Positions 35,648-44,176 of a stretch of 64,000 nucleotides of DNA are shown here, in pieces (position 1 is the first letter of the stretch; every line of letters starts with the position of its first letter). The stretch is from assembly GCF_023516505.1 (NCBI RefSeq), contig NZ_JAMGBB010000001.1:1054001-1118000 (forward strand), in the 5' to 3' direction. Position numbers and translations under genes: made by a program. This DNA comes from Sphingomonas brevis. GTDB lineage: Bacteria > Pseudomonadota > Alphaproteobacteria > Sphingomonadales > Sphingomonadaceae. The notes beneath the pieces were generated by a model, which saw nothing but the letters and a program-made list of their open reading frames with translations, was not told where the DNA came from and made no database searches.

Positions 35648-35893
35648 TTGAGATCCTCTACTGCCAGATGCGGGGGGCTTCGGGAGTATCTTGTGCGCTC
35701 GCGGGGACGGCGATCGCGCGGGCAATCGCCGACAGGCCACCAGGTGCAAATTTCATGATTGGCTCCAATGCTGGTCTGCTCGCTAGGCCTATAGGTACCC
35801 TGCCAAAATCGGTATTAGTCCCCAGCGCATCGTCGGGATGCCATCCGTGGATGTCCCATCATCGCCTTGAACAGCTCTCGGCGCGCCCGAGCC

Positions 35894-35991
35894 CCTCGCC
35901 GCACTCGTCATTGCGAGGGCGAAGGCCGTGGCGATCCAGATTAGTGGCGGGCAGGATCGTTTCCCCCCGGCCTGCGCCGGGGTCGCGATAA
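35894..35991 (+). repeat. About 97-base direct repeat, right copy
   Basis: The partner of 34425-34520, 1.37 kb further on. Contains CTCGTCATTGCGAGGGCG and GGCCTGCGCCGGGGTCGCG. The gap 35648-36095, in which it lies, otherwise holds no gene; its left part only has short frames without ribosome sites. Confidence 0.85.
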
Positions 35992-36095
35992 GGAAGCTCC
36001 CGCTCGTTATCTCCTGTTCATGCGTCTTATTGGGATACTACGCGTTGATACCCTGAACTCCCCGGCGTTTTCTGGTGGAGAGCAAGGAAATTTCC

Positions 36096-36725
36096 ATGAA
36101 ACGCGTGACCATATTACTCGCCGCCGGCGCGGCCACCCTCGCCGTCGCCGTCCCGGCCGCCGCGCAATCGCCCTACGCCTATCCGCAGCAGACCTATCCG
36201 CAGCAGACCTACCCGCAGGGCCAATATTATCCGCAGCAGGGTTATGGCTATCCGGGCCAGATCCAGGGCCAGGACGGCATCACACAGATCATCGGGCAGC
36301 TGCTCGGTAACCGTTACCAGACCAACGATCGCGTCGCGGTCGAGCGTTGCGCGACCGCCGCCATGGCGCAGGCCAACGCCCAGTATCGCCGCAGCCCTTA
36401 TGCACAGGGCTATGGCGATCCCCGCGGCGGCTACGGCAACCAGGGCTATTACCCGGCGTCGTCGATGCGCGTCACCGCCATCACCGATGTCCGCCGCCGC
36501 AATAATGGCCTGCGCGTTTCCGGCCTGCTCGACAGCTCGTTCGACGGCCACCCGCCCTATGGCAACGCCTATGGCTATCAGGGCCAGGGTTACCAGGGCC
36601 AGCGCTATGCCGGCCAGGGCGACCTCACCTTCCGTTGCAACGTTGCCTATAACGGCGCGGTGACCGGCGTCCGGGTCGGACGCAACCAGTCCGCTTATAA
36701 CGGCGCGTACAACCGCGGCTATTAA
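36096..36725 (+). CDS. Secreted Gly/Tyr/Gln-rich protein, paralogue of 830-1444
   Basis: 209 residues. AAGGAA before the ATG at 36096 sets the start, and the signal peptide ends VPAAAQ. The mature N-terminus is a Pro/Gln/Tyr repeat (YPQQTYPQQTYPQGQYYPQQG), followed by an IGQLLGNRYQTNDRVAVERC segment and another Gly/Tyr-rich part. The end has the block shared with the first paralogue: DVRRRNNGLRVSGL, LTFRCNVAYNGAVTGV, GRNQSAYNGAY. Both have one Cys before the low-complexity part and one in the final domain. It is followed by a GC hairpin, so transcribed alone. Function is unknown. Confidence 0.8.
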   Translation: MKRVTILLAAGAATLAVAVPAAAQSPYAYPQQTYPQQTYPQGQYYPQQGYGYPGQIQGQDGITQIIGQLLGNRYQTNDRVAVERCATAAMAQANAQYRRSPYAQGYGDPRGGYGNQGYYPASSMRVTAITDVRRRNNGLRVSGLLDSSFDGHPPYGNAYGYQGQGYQGQRYAGQGDLTFRCNVAYNGAVTGVRVGRNQSAYNGAYNRGY

Positions 36726-36741
36726 GTTCTGAAGAGTGTAA

Positions 36742-36770
36742 GGGCGCGCGGCTTAACCGGTCGCGCGCCC
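36742..36770 (+). terminator. Probable terminator hairpin
   Basis: GGGCGCGCG (36742-36750) and CGCGCGCCC (36762-36770) form a perfect 9-base stem 17 bases after the stop codon. There is no T-run, so termination efficiency is uncertain. Confidence 0.5.
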
Positions 36771-36805
36771 GCGTTCGCGCCGGCGGCATCCAATTGCTCG
36801 AAGCT

Positions 36806-36997
36806 TCAGTCCAATTCTCGTAGAGCGGATTGAATTTCTTCAACAATTTGCCGAAGCTCTTCGACCAGCCGTGACTGCGGATCGTTTCGAACAAGCGTTG
36901 ACAGCTTGTCCTCTATCGACGCCAACAGCTCCACCGCGCTGCGCCGCATTTCAATCACATCGAATGCTTTTGTATTGCATGCCGATGGCTCCGACAA
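36806..36997 (-). CDS. Small coiled-coil hypothetical protein (63 aa)
   Basis: 63 residues from a TTG start that follows AGGGGAC on the minus strand. An ATG 16 codons later (36949) has no ribosome site. The sequence is helical: RRSAVELLASIEDKLSTLV, then QSRLVEELRQIVEEIQSALREL, with a leucine/isoleucine heptad pattern. There is one Cys and no signal. It sits between the Gly/Tyr protein and the outer membrane protein operon. Function is unknown; a small oligomeric protein is likely. Confidence 0.5.
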   Translation of the reverse strand: MSEPSACNTKAFDVIEMRRSAVELLASIEDKLSTLVRNDPQSRLVEELRQIVEEIQSALRELD

Positions 36998-37018
36998 CAG
37001 CGTCCCCTGTCATGGTGA

Positions 37019-37777
37019 TCAGAAGTCGAAGCGCGCGCCGATGATAGGCCCGCTTTGCTTGACGTCGTAGAGGAACTGTCCCTTGTCGTAGTCGACCGCA
37101 TAGTGCCGCCATCCGGCGGATAGCTGCCAATTGCTGCCGATCCTGTGTTGGACGCCAATCACCGCTTGCCAGGTGAGGTCGGATCCGACGCCGAACCCGC
37201 CGATATCGCCATAGATTGCCAACGTCGTCTTCGCACCTATCGGAATTCCGACATGGGCCGCCAATATCGGATCGACCCAGCTCTCGGTCGCGTCTCCCTC
37301 GACGGTTCGCAAGGGGCCGGACAGCACCAGGTCCGTGTCGGTGACCACCAGCCTACCGCCAGCCATCAGGTCGACATCGACCTTGCCCTCGGCCACCCGG
37401 TAGCCGCCAAGCAGGGATGCGGTGAATGTCGTCGCGTCGAGATCGGCTTCGACCAGGTCGTCGTCGCGGATTCCGATCCCGCTGTCCGCGCCCAGATGCA
37501 CGTAGCTCAGATCCGCCAGGAAGATCAGCCGGTCCTTGCGCGCTTGCAGCGCACCCATGCCGGCGAATTTCAAATGCTTGAGCACCTTGCCGTACGACAG
37601 GTCGACGTCGACCGGCTCAACCGGACCGGCGGTCCGTAAATTGCCCTCCAGGTCCGAAACCCAGACGTACATGGTGGTCGAAAATTGCCAGTCCGACCGC
37701 GGTGCCTCGGCTGCCTGCGCTCCCGTTGCCCACGGCAGCATCAGCCCGGCGACGACCGCCCTGCCCAAAATCTTCAT
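37019..37777 (-). CDS. Outer-membrane beta-barrel protein
   Basis: 252 residues, signal peptide ending GAQAAEA. After it, amphipathic strands alternate with turns (FSTTMYVWVSDLEGNL, FTASLLGGYRVAEGKVDVDLMAGGRL), and the protein ends in phenylalanine (GARFDF), the usual barrel C-terminal signal. The pattern WRHYAVDYDKG resembles the DUF481/OmpA-like barrels seen in Gram-negatives. The ribosome site GGGGGATTT is ideal. It lies nine bases after the sulfatase gene and is surely cotranscribed; it may carry the substrate of the sulfatase across the outer membrane. Identity of the substrate is unknown. Confidence 0.78.
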   Translation of the reverse strand: MKILGRAVVAGLMLPWATGAQAAEAPRSDWQFSTTMYVWVSDLEGNLRTAGPVEPVDVDLSYGKVLKHLKFAGMGALQARKDRLIFLADLSYVHLGADSGIGIRDDDLVEADLDATTFTASLLGGYRVAEGKVDVDLMAGGRLVVTDTDLVLSGPLRTVEGDATESWVDPILAAHVGIPIGAKTTLAIYGDIGGFGVGSDLTWQAVIGVQHRIGSNWQLSAGWRHYAVDYDKGQFLYDVKQSGPIIGARFDF

Positions 37778-37785
37778 AAATCCCC

Positions 37786-39579
37786 CTAAAATCCCTTGAT
37801 GGTTTCGGCCGAAACCTCCCAGCCCGCATCGATTCCCCCGGGCATCATCGCACCCCGGTCCTCCCCCACTTCACTGTCGATCAGGCGATTGAGCTTGGCG
37901 TTCATGGCCAGGACCAGCTCGTTATTCGGCTTGGCTCCGGCGGCGAGGTTCTTCGCTTCGAGCGGATCGGCCTGCGTGTCGTAAAGCTCGACGTCGTTGA
38001 ACGCCCGGATCTGCTCCAGGCTCACCGGTCGATTATGCTGTTTCGGCGAAAAATAGCGCGCAAACATGTAGCGGCCGTCAAACACGGAGCGGATCGCGCC
38101 GCGCTTCTTCAGGTTCGGCAGGATTCCGGCATCTTTCAGCTGGGTGCCCTTGCCGCCCTGCCGGATGAACGAAATCGCCTTTTCCGCGAAGTCGCCGTCG
38201 ACATAGGCCAGCATGTTGTAATTGAAGAGCGCACCCTCGCGCACGCTATCCGGCCGTGCCCCCTGCGGGTCGGCAAGCACCGGCGAGAAATCCTTGCCCT
38301 TTGCATGCTTGGTGATGGCCGACTTCCGGTCGGCCGGCGCGGCCGTCATGCCGACTAGCGTCGGCGCCAGGTCGACATGCGATGTCACCGCCTGCGTTTG
38401 GCGTCCGCCAGGGATTCCCGGGTGGACGATGACCAGCGGCACATTGTTCTGCTCTCGGTAGCTGGTCGCGCCCTTCGAATGCATGAAATGAGCGCCGTCG
38501 ATATCGCCATGGTCGGCGGTCATGACGATGATCGTCCGGTCGGCCTGGCCCGATGCCTCCAGCTCGTCGAGCACGGTCGCGATATTGCGGTCCACGTCTC
38601 GGAGGCAGTTGAGGTAATAATTGTGCCGCCGCCGCCAACGCGCTTCATCTTCGGGCGCGACCGGCGCGATGAACGCGTCGTGCGATTTCAAATAATCGTG
38701 ATGGGCCGCCGGCCGCCCTGGCTGGCCAAACGGCTGCCGGTGGGTCCCTGGCAGGTCGAATTGCCATTGCGCAGCGTAGATCGGGTCGATGGGATCGCGA
38801 TTCATCGGTGCAAGGCCGGGGGGTTGTCGGACAGGAGTGCCTGGCTCGTCCGTATCGTAGAACATGACGTCGTGCGGATTGACGAGGTTGACCGCCAGGA
38901 ACCATGGCTTGCCCTCGGCGGCCAGCGAACGGCCCTTGCCCCTCATCCAGCTGCCGGCCATCGCCGCGATGATGCCGTCGTGCAGATAACCGCCTTCGGT
39001 GTGGGCGATGATGTCGCCGATCCCGAAATAATCGGAGAAGCCATATTCCTCCATTTCGGCGGTGAAGATCTTGGTCGGAGAACCGAGCTTGTTGACCTCC
39101 TCGAACTCCTTGGTGAGGTGCCACTTGCCCTTGTAGGCGGTGTAGTAGCCGGCGTCGCGCAGCATGTCCCCAACCGTTGGCACCTCGGTCGACATGCTCT
39201 GAATCCAGGGGAAGTTCGTGTTATCGAACATCTTCGTCTGCTGGATATGCTGGCCGGTGTAGATCACTGATCGCGACGGTGTGCAGACGCAGGATGCGAT
39301 GCGGTGGTTGAGGAACGTCGTCCCCGCTTTTTTAAGCCGCTCATGGGCTGGCAGGCTAAAGCCGACCGGCAGCTCGCCGGGCCGGAAATGCCGTTCCTGG
39401 TCGGTCAGGATGAAGAGGATATTAAAAGGCTCCCGGCCGATCGGAGCGGATTGAGCGCTTGGCGTCCCGGCGCGCAATGGACCCGTTGCCAGGCTCATTG
39501 CCGCCGCGCCGGCAGGCACCATGGAAAGCAAGTTGCGGCGGGACAGACCGCGCCCCGCGTCTGGCTGCTTGTCGCTCAT
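37786..39579 (-). CDS. Exported sulfatase (formylglycine type)
   Basis: 597 residues. A twin-arginine signal (LSRRNLLSMVPAGAAAMSL) exports the folded enzyme. The C-x-P-S-R motif, CTPSRS with C99, marks the residue turned into formylglycine. The metal Asp is in FILTDQER (D60), and GKWHL and TADHGDIDG supply further active-site residues. The C-terminal domain is also conserved. It should hydrolyse a sulfate ester in the periplasm; the substrate is not clear from sequence. It is first in a two-gene operon with the barrel protein, and faces a TetR regulator across an operator. A formylglycine-generating enzyme gene is not in the window. Confidence 0.93.
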   Translation of the reverse strand: MSDKQPDAGRGLSRRNLLSMVPAGAAAMSLATGPLRAGTPSAQSAPIGREPFNILFILTDQERHFRPGELPVGFSLPAHERLKKAGTTFLNHRIASCVCTPSRSVIYTGQHIQQTKMFDNTNFPWIQSMSTEVPTVGDMLRDAGYYTAYKGKWHLTKEFEEVNKLGSPTKIFTAEMEEYGFSDYFGIGDIIAHTEGGYLHDGIIAAMAGSWMRGKGRSLAAEGKPWFLAVNLVNPHDVMFYDTDEPGTPVRQPPGLAPMNRDPIDPIYAAQWQFDLPGTHRQPFGQPGRPAAHHDYLKSHDAFIAPVAPEDEARWRRRHNYYLNCLRDVDRNIATVLDELEASGQADRTIIVMTADHGDIDGAHFMHSKGATSYREQNNVPLVIVHPGIPGGRQTQAVTSHVDLAPTLVGMTAAPADRKSAITKHAKGKDFSPVLADPQGARPDSVREGALFNYNMLAYVDGDFAEKAISFIRQGGKGTQLKDAGILPNLKKRGAIRSVFDGRYMFARYFSPKQHNRPVSLEQIRAFNDVELYDTQADPLEAKNLAAGAKPNNELVLAMNAKLNRLIDSEVGEDRGAMMPGGIDAGWEVSAETIKGF

Positions 39580-39755
39580 TCTCGTTTGCCCCCATTACCC
39601 CGGCCGCACTTGGCGGCCGCCTTGCAATCAAGCTGCGCACAGGAGGCGTTACAGTCAGATACGCGAGGTGCCCCGAAACGATGGACTCCAAGGATCTTTC
39701 CTTCTGGAGTCGCGCCAGGAGGTAACCTTCGTCCCGGCGACTGTCTAGATAAAAT

Positions 39756-39784
39756 ATACATCATGTCATTATGACACATTGTAT
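39756..39784. promoter_or_regulatory. Inverted-repeat operator between sulfatase and tetR genes
   Basis: A 29-base inverted repeat: outer arms ATACA (39756) and TGTAT (to 39784), inner arms TGTCAT and ATGACA around a T. Its position in the divergent gap suits binding of the TetR dimer encoded just downstream to repress both directions. Confidence 0.75.
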
Positions 39785-39790
39785 AAATTG

Positions 39791-40507
39791 ATGGATCAAA
39801 TGCCACAGCTCGTGCATATCGCCGGCATGGCTTCGTCGAACCATCGAGCGCGGGTGGCCGCTCTTCGCAGGGAGCGGATGCGTTTGCGGCTGCTTGAGGC
39901 GGCGCTTTCGGTGTTCGGCCAGGCCGCGGATGAGCCAGGCGTAGTCGACGAGGTTATCAGCCGCGCCAAAGTCTCGCGAGGCACCTTCTACAATTATTTC
40001 GACAATGCCGATGGCCTGCTGAGGGCCGTAGCGGATGCGGTGGGAACCGAGCTCATGCAGGCCGTGGCGCCGATCGTCGAGGCTCGGGACGATCCGGCAG
40101 AGCGGATGGGCGCGGGCGTCCGGTCATGGATTTCCCTTGTCGAAAGACATCCCGGCCTAGCCTATTTTTTCCGCCGAGCCGGCCTGTACATATTGTCCAA
40201 CGAACAGGTTCGAACGGACATGCCACGCGATTTGGTTGCCGGCATGAAATCCCGCCGCTTCACGATCGACGAACTTGAGCTCGGCTTCGTGCTCGTTGCC
40301 GGGACGGTATTGGCCGCCATTAACACCATGGCCACAGGCAAGGTGCCGCGCACCTACGGCAGCAAGCTCGCCGAGCGCATTCTCATGTCGCTTGGAGTTG
40401 AGGGAAGCGAAGCCCGCGCCATATCCCGCGCCAGAATCGCCGCACCTGCCCTCTCCCCGGATTCGCTAATCGTCAGGTCGATCGGCGCCGGGCTTTCGGC
40501 AGGTTGA
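39791..40507 (+). CDS. TetR-family transcriptional regulator
   Basis: 238 residues from the ATG at 39791. The N-terminal HTH is clear: LLEAALSVFGQ, EVISRAKVSRGTFYNYFDNADGLL. The ligand domain (~75-200) is the usual variable part. It probably represses the divergent sulfatase-porin operon and itself; a palindrome lies in between. Start choice is uncertain: ATGs at 39791, 39800 and 39827 are all possible and none has a strong ribosome site. A TTG at 39779 would overlap the operator and is less likely. Confidence 0.85.
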   Translation: MDQMPQLVHIAGMASSNHRARVAALRRERMRLRLLEAALSVFGQAADEPGVVDEVISRAKVSRGTFYNYFDNADGLLRAVADAVGTELMQAVAPIVEARDDPAERMGAGVRSWISLVERHPGLAYFFRRAGLYILSNEQVRTDMPRDLVAGMKSRRFTIDELELGFVLVAGTVLAAINTMATGKVPRTYGSKLAERILMSLGVEGSEARAISRARIAAPALSPDSLIVRSIGAGLSAG

Positions 40508-40527
40508 GAGTGGTCGATGGTCGCTGA

Positions 40528-41076
40528 TCAGCCAGATTTGGCCACTGCCACCAATGCCGGCCGAAGCAACCGGTCCTTGAGCATGTAGCCCGACTGCATT
40601 TCCTCGACGATCGTGCCCGGTTGGGCCGTGTCGGTGGCGATTTCGATCATCGCCTGGTGCTTATGAGGATCGAGCGGCTGGCCGACCGCCTCGACGCGGA
40701 CAATGCCTTGCCGGGCGAATACCGCATCCAGCTCGCGCAGCGTCGCCTCGATGCCCTCGACGAAGCTCTTGGACTTTTCATCCTCCCGCGCCGCGTCCGG
40801 CACATGGCTCAGCGCCCGGTCGAGGTGGTCGCGAACCGCCAGCATGTCACGGGCGAACCCTGTCGCCGCATAGGCCGAAGCCTGCTGCTTTTCAGATTCC
40901 AGCCGCCGCCGGACATTCTGCGTCTCGGCATGGGCGTATAATACCTTGGCATTGGCTTCCTCGAGCAGCTTTTCGAGCTCGGCCACGCGATCATGCTCGG
41001 CGAGTTCGGGCGAGCCCGCGGCGGTCTCCTCGCGAATGTCCTCGGCTTCCTGGTGACGGTCTTTGTCGTTCATCAT
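40528..41076 (-). CDS. grpE: Nucleotide exchange factor GrpE
   Basis: 182 residues. GrpE releases ADP from DnaK in protein folding. A long N-terminal coiled coil ([29 protein letters not shown]) leads to the core, with the family block [21 protein letters not shown] and the ending [22 protein letters not shown]. The ATG at 41076 overlaps the stop of hrcA (ATGATGA), so the two are coupled as one heat-shock operon. dnaK/dnaJ are not in the window. Confidence 0.96.
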   Translation of the reverse strand: MMNDKDRHQEAEDIREETAAGSPELAEHDRVAELEKLLEEANAKVLYAHAETQNVRRRLESEKQQASAYAATGFARDMLAVRDHLDRALSHVPDAAREDEKSKSFVEGIEATLRELDAVFARQGIVRVEAVGQPLDPHKHQAMIEIATDTAQPGTIVEEMQSGYMLKDRLLRPALVAVAKSG

Positions 41077-42128
41077 CTCATATATCTCGTGAGGGCTTGC
41101 GCCGTGAAATCCACCATGGGAACGACTCGCGCATAGTTCAATCTGGTCGGTCCGATAACCCCGACAACGCCAACCACTTGCCCGTCGCTCCCGCGATAGG
41201 GGGCGGCAATGACGCTGGAACCCGAAAGTGCGAACATCCGGTTCTCGCTGCCGATGAATATCCGGCATCCCTGTCCTTCCCGGGCGCCTTCGAGCAGCCG
41301 GGCGATTTCCTGCCGGTCCTCCAGCTCATCGAGCAGCCTGCGCACTCGTTCAAGGTCGGCGGCGGCGCCTTCGTCGATGAGGTTGGCCTGCCCGCGGACG
41401 ATCAGTACCGGGCGCTGGGCGTGATCTTCGCTCCAGTCGGCGAGTCCTCGCGCGACCAGCTCGGCTGCCACCGAATCGATCGCCTCCCGCCGCTCGGCAA
41501 TTTCTGCGCGCAGCCGCCCCTCGGCCTCAGCGAGAGTCATTCCGCTCAGTCGCGCATTGACGAAATTGGCGACTTCGCTGAGCGCCAGGGCGCTGGTCGC
41601 GCCGCCCAGCGGAACTACGCGGTTCTCGACGCTGCCGTCGCTTCCGACCAGCACCGCCAGCGCCCGGTCGGCCGCCAGCGGCACGAAGCTCAGCTGCTTG
41701 AGCCGAAGCTCGGTCTTCGGCGCCAGGACCACCCCGGCGCAAGCCGACAGGCCGGACAGGGTCGCGGTCGCCGCTTCAAGCGCCTCCTCGATCGACCGGT
41801 CCTTCAATTGCGCCTCGATCGCCGCGCGCTCCCGTGCCGGCGGAAGAGCGCTGTGCATGATGCCGTCGACGAACAGCCGAAGCCCGGTCTCGGTCGGGAT
41901 TCGCCCGGCCGAGGTGTGCGGGTGGGTCAGGAGGCCGCGCTCTTCCAGCTCCTGCATCACGCCGCGGATCGAGGCCGGCGACAGGCTGACGGCGCCGGCA
42001 AGCGCCTTCGAGCCGATCGGCTGGCCGCGGTCGAGATAGGCTTCGACCACCAGCCGGAAGATATCGCGCATGCGGTTGGTAAGGTCGCCGATCGGCTCGT
42101 TCATGGGGGCGATGTAGGGCGAAGCCAT
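41073..42128 (-). CDS. hrcA: Heat-inducible transcription repressor HrcA
   Basis: 351 residues. An N-terminal winged helix ([46 protein letters not shown]) is typical, as is [23 protein letters not shown]. HrcA binds CIRCE sites and represses chaperone genes, with GroEL as a cofactor. I chose the ATG at 42128; another at 42104 begins [12 protein letters not shown] and is also possible. No CIRCE site is seen in this window. It is upstream of and coupled to grpE, and divergent from rph. Confidence 0.94.
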   Translation of the reverse strand: MASPYIAPMNEPIGDLTNRMRDIFRLVVEAYLDRGQPIGSKALAGAVSLSPASIRGVMQELEERGLLTHPHTSAGRIPTETGLRLFVDGIMHSALPPARERAAIEAQLKDRSIEEALEAATATLSGLSACAGVVLAPKTELRLKQLSFVPLAADRALAVLVGSDGSVENRVVPLGGATSALALSEVANFVNARLSGMTLAEAEGRLRAEIAERREAIDSVAAELVARGLADWSEDHAQRPVLIVRGQANLIDEGAAADLERVRRLLDELEDRQEIARLLEGAREGQGCRIFIGSENRMFALSGSSVIAAPYRGSDGQVVGVVGVIGPTRLNYARVVPMVDFTAQALTRYMR

Positions 42129-42185
42129 TTGAAAGCCAACGATGGTGGGGCTAGGGCCGTCGCAAACCAGTATCAGGAGATTTGC

Positions 42186-42902
42186 ATGCGTCCCAGCGGC
42201 CGCGCCCCCGACCAGATGCGTAGCTTGACGTTCGAGCCCGGCTTTACGCGCCATGCTGAGGGGAGTTGCCTGGTCAGCTTCGGCGACACGCGGGTGCTGG
42301 TCACTGCCTCGGTCGAGGATCGAGTTCCGCCGTTCCTTCGCGGCAAGGGCCAGGGATGGGTCACCGCCGAATATGGCATGCTGCCCCGCGCCACTCACAC
42401 CCGCGGCAACCGCGAGGCGGCCAAGGGCAAGCAGTCAGGCCGGACCCAGGAGATCCAGCGGCTGATCGGCCGCTCGCTGCGCGCGGTGGTCGACCTGCCC
42501 AAGCTCGGCGAACGCCAGATTATCATCGACTGCGATGTGATCCAGGCTGACGGTGGGACAAGAACCGCTTCTATTTCAGGGGCTTGGGTTGCATTGCGGA
42601 TCGCCATCGACAAGCTCTTGGATTCCGGTGCCTTGACTGATGATCCGATCCGCACCCAGGTCGCCGCGGTCAGTTGCGGCATATATGAGGGAACTCCGGT
42701 GCTCGACCTCGATTATGTCGAAGACAGTTCCGCCCATTCGGACGGAAATTTCGTTTTGACGGGGGACGGAGCGATCGTTGAAGCCCAGTTGACCGCTGAA
42801 GGCGCCACCTTCGACGAGGAAAGCCTGCTCCGCCTGCTGCGGTTGGCGCGGGTCGGGTGCGACGAGATTTTCAAGGCCCAGCTCAAGGCAGCGGGCAAAT
42901 GA
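42186..42902 (+). CDS. rph: Ribonuclease PH
   Basis: 238 residues, normal size. The phosphorolytic exonuclease trims tRNA 3' ends. Family features are [27 protein letters not shown] in outline, [28 protein letters not shown] with the phosphate-binding Arg, and [23 protein letters not shown] six bases before the ATG sets the start; the long upstream frame is antisense to hrcA. It overlaps rdgB by four bases (ATGA). Confidence 0.97.
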   Translation: MRPSGRAPDQMRSLTFEPGFTRHAEGSCLVSFGDTRVLVTASVEDRVPPFLRGKGQGWVTAEYGMLPRATHTRGNREAAKGKQSGRTQEIQRLIGRSLRAVVDLPKLGERQIIIDCDVIQADGGTRTASISGAWVALRIAIDKLLDSGALTDDPIRTQVAAVSCGIYEGTPVLDLDYVEDSSAHSDGNFVLTGDGAIVEAQLTAEGATFDEESLLRLLRLARVGCDEIFKAQLKAAGK

Positions 42903-43507
42903 AGGCGATCGGTCCCAAGCTGGTCATCGCGACTCACAATGCTGGCAAGCTGGCGGAAATCCAGGAACTGCTGCAGCCATTCGAAATCGAATGCGTGGGA
43001 GCTGCTGAACTCGGCCTCCCCGAGCCCGAGGAAATCGGCAATAATTTCATCGACAATGCCGAACTGAAGGCGCGCGAAGCCGCTGACCTCAGCGGACTGC
43101 CCGCGCTCGCCGACGACAGCGGGATCTCGGTCGACGCATTGCATGGCCTGCCAGGCATATTCTCAGCCCGATGGGCCGAGGACGAGGACGGCAACCGTGA
43201 CTTTGGCCGAGCGATGGAGCGCGTGTGGCGCGAGGTCGAGGCGGCCGGCGAGGAAGCCGGGCACGACGCCCATTTCGTCTGCGCCCTATCGGTGGCTTGG
43301 CCCGACAATGGCCAGGCCGAGAGCTTTGAAGGCAGGGTCTATGGGACCTTGGTTTGGCCGCCGCGAGGCGACCGCGGATTCGGCTATGATCCGATGTTCG
43401 TTCCCACCGGCCACGAGCGAACCTTCGCCGAGTTTGATCCGGTTGAGAAGCACGCCATCAGCCACCGGGCCGATGCGTTCAAGAAGCTAATTGCCGCCCT
43501 GGGGTAA
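42899..43507 (+). CDS. rdgB: XTP/dITP diphosphatase (RdgB/HAM1)
   Basis: 202 residues. It removes non-canonical purine nucleotides (dITP, XTP) from the pool. Motifs: [38 protein letters not shown], and [10 protein letters not shown] with the later ISHRADAF. The ATG is inside the rph stop, so the two are one operon, an order common in alphaproteobacteria. The end overlaps the converging CAP gene by 21 bases. Confidence 0.96.
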   Translation: MKAIGPKLVIATHNAGKLAEIQELLQPFEIECVGAAELGLPEPEEIGNNFIDNAELKAREAADLSGLPALADDSGISVDALHGLPGIFSARWAEDEDGNRDFGRAMERVWREVEAAGEEAGHDAHFVCALSVAWPDNGQAESFEGRVYGTLVWPPRGDRGFGYDPMFVPTGHERTFAEFDPVEKHAISHRADAFKKLIAALG

Positions 43508-44092
43508 CGGAAAGTTGGCGGCGAGCGGCGCCAACGGATCGCCGCGATTGGCGGCGAGGTAAAAGCCGTCCTTATTGCCGGTCGGCGCATAGCGGCAGAC
43601 GAAATAATCGGTGGTCGCACTTGATGCGAGCGCGCAGCCAACTTCAGTCGTCGTCGGCCAGACAATCTGCGTGTAGTGGGCAACTGCGTGCCAATCGCCG
43701 TTGATGCTGTTGTCGGGGAAGGCTCCCGCACGAAAATGCCGCGCCTCCTCAACCATCACCCCGATCATCACATCGTAGGAAAAGACGCCGCGCTGGCCGC
43801 GCCACAGATTCTCGCCGGATTTCTTGCGCCGGCCGGGGGTCTGGTCGTGGCCATAAATGCCGGTTGCGGCCATATATTGGGCATGGGCCATTGCCCCCGC
43901 GGCAAGCTCATCGTTCCAGGCCACAGCCGGAACGCCGAACTCGCTCCGGGCCTGGTTGTGAGCATCGAGGACGATTTTGCGTAATAGCCCGTCTCCGCGA
44001 TCCGCCGGCGCCGGCCAGTTGGGACTGGGCAGCGTTGCAGCCGCAGCCGGGGCCGCGACGCACAGCAAGGCAAGGGCGAGCACGCGCTTCAT
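43487..44092 (-). CDS. Exported CAP-domain (SCP/PR-1) protein
   Basis: 201 residues with signal peptide (MKRVLALALLCVAAPAAAA). Nearly the whole mature protein is a CAP fold: LDAHNQARSEFGVPAVAWND, the H in AHAQYMAATG, CAP1 motif HYTQIVWPTTTEVGC and CAP2 motif YFVCRYAPTGN. The putative metal-binding histidines (around HAQ and AHYTQ) are present. The ATG at 44092 gives the signal peptide; an upstream start adds ten residues. The gene is monocistronic. A second, longer CAP protein is at 27784-29247. Confidence 0.92.
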   Translation of the reverse strand: MKRVLALALLCVAAPAAAATLPSPNWPAPADRGDGLLRKIVLDAHNQARSEFGVPAVAWNDELAAGAMAHAQYMAATGIYGHDQTPGRRKKSGENLWRGQRGVFSYDVMIGVMVEEARHFRAGAFPDNSINGDWHAVAHYTQIVWPTTTEVGCALASSATTDYFVCRYAPTGNKDGFYLAANRGDPLAPLAANFPLPQGGN

Positions 44093-44176
44093 GGCGCGAT
44101 TGTCACCTCGCCTGGTTAACAAGCCTCTGTCCTAGCTTGGTAAATTTCCGCGAAGCCGTTAGGTGCGGCCCGCATC

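Noticed and set aside
41073-42185. CIRCE element expected near hrcA-grpE
   Set aside because: No TTAGCACTC-N9-GAGTGCTAA found. A GGAGTGCTCTAG at 54663 has only half the pattern and lies before tadG.
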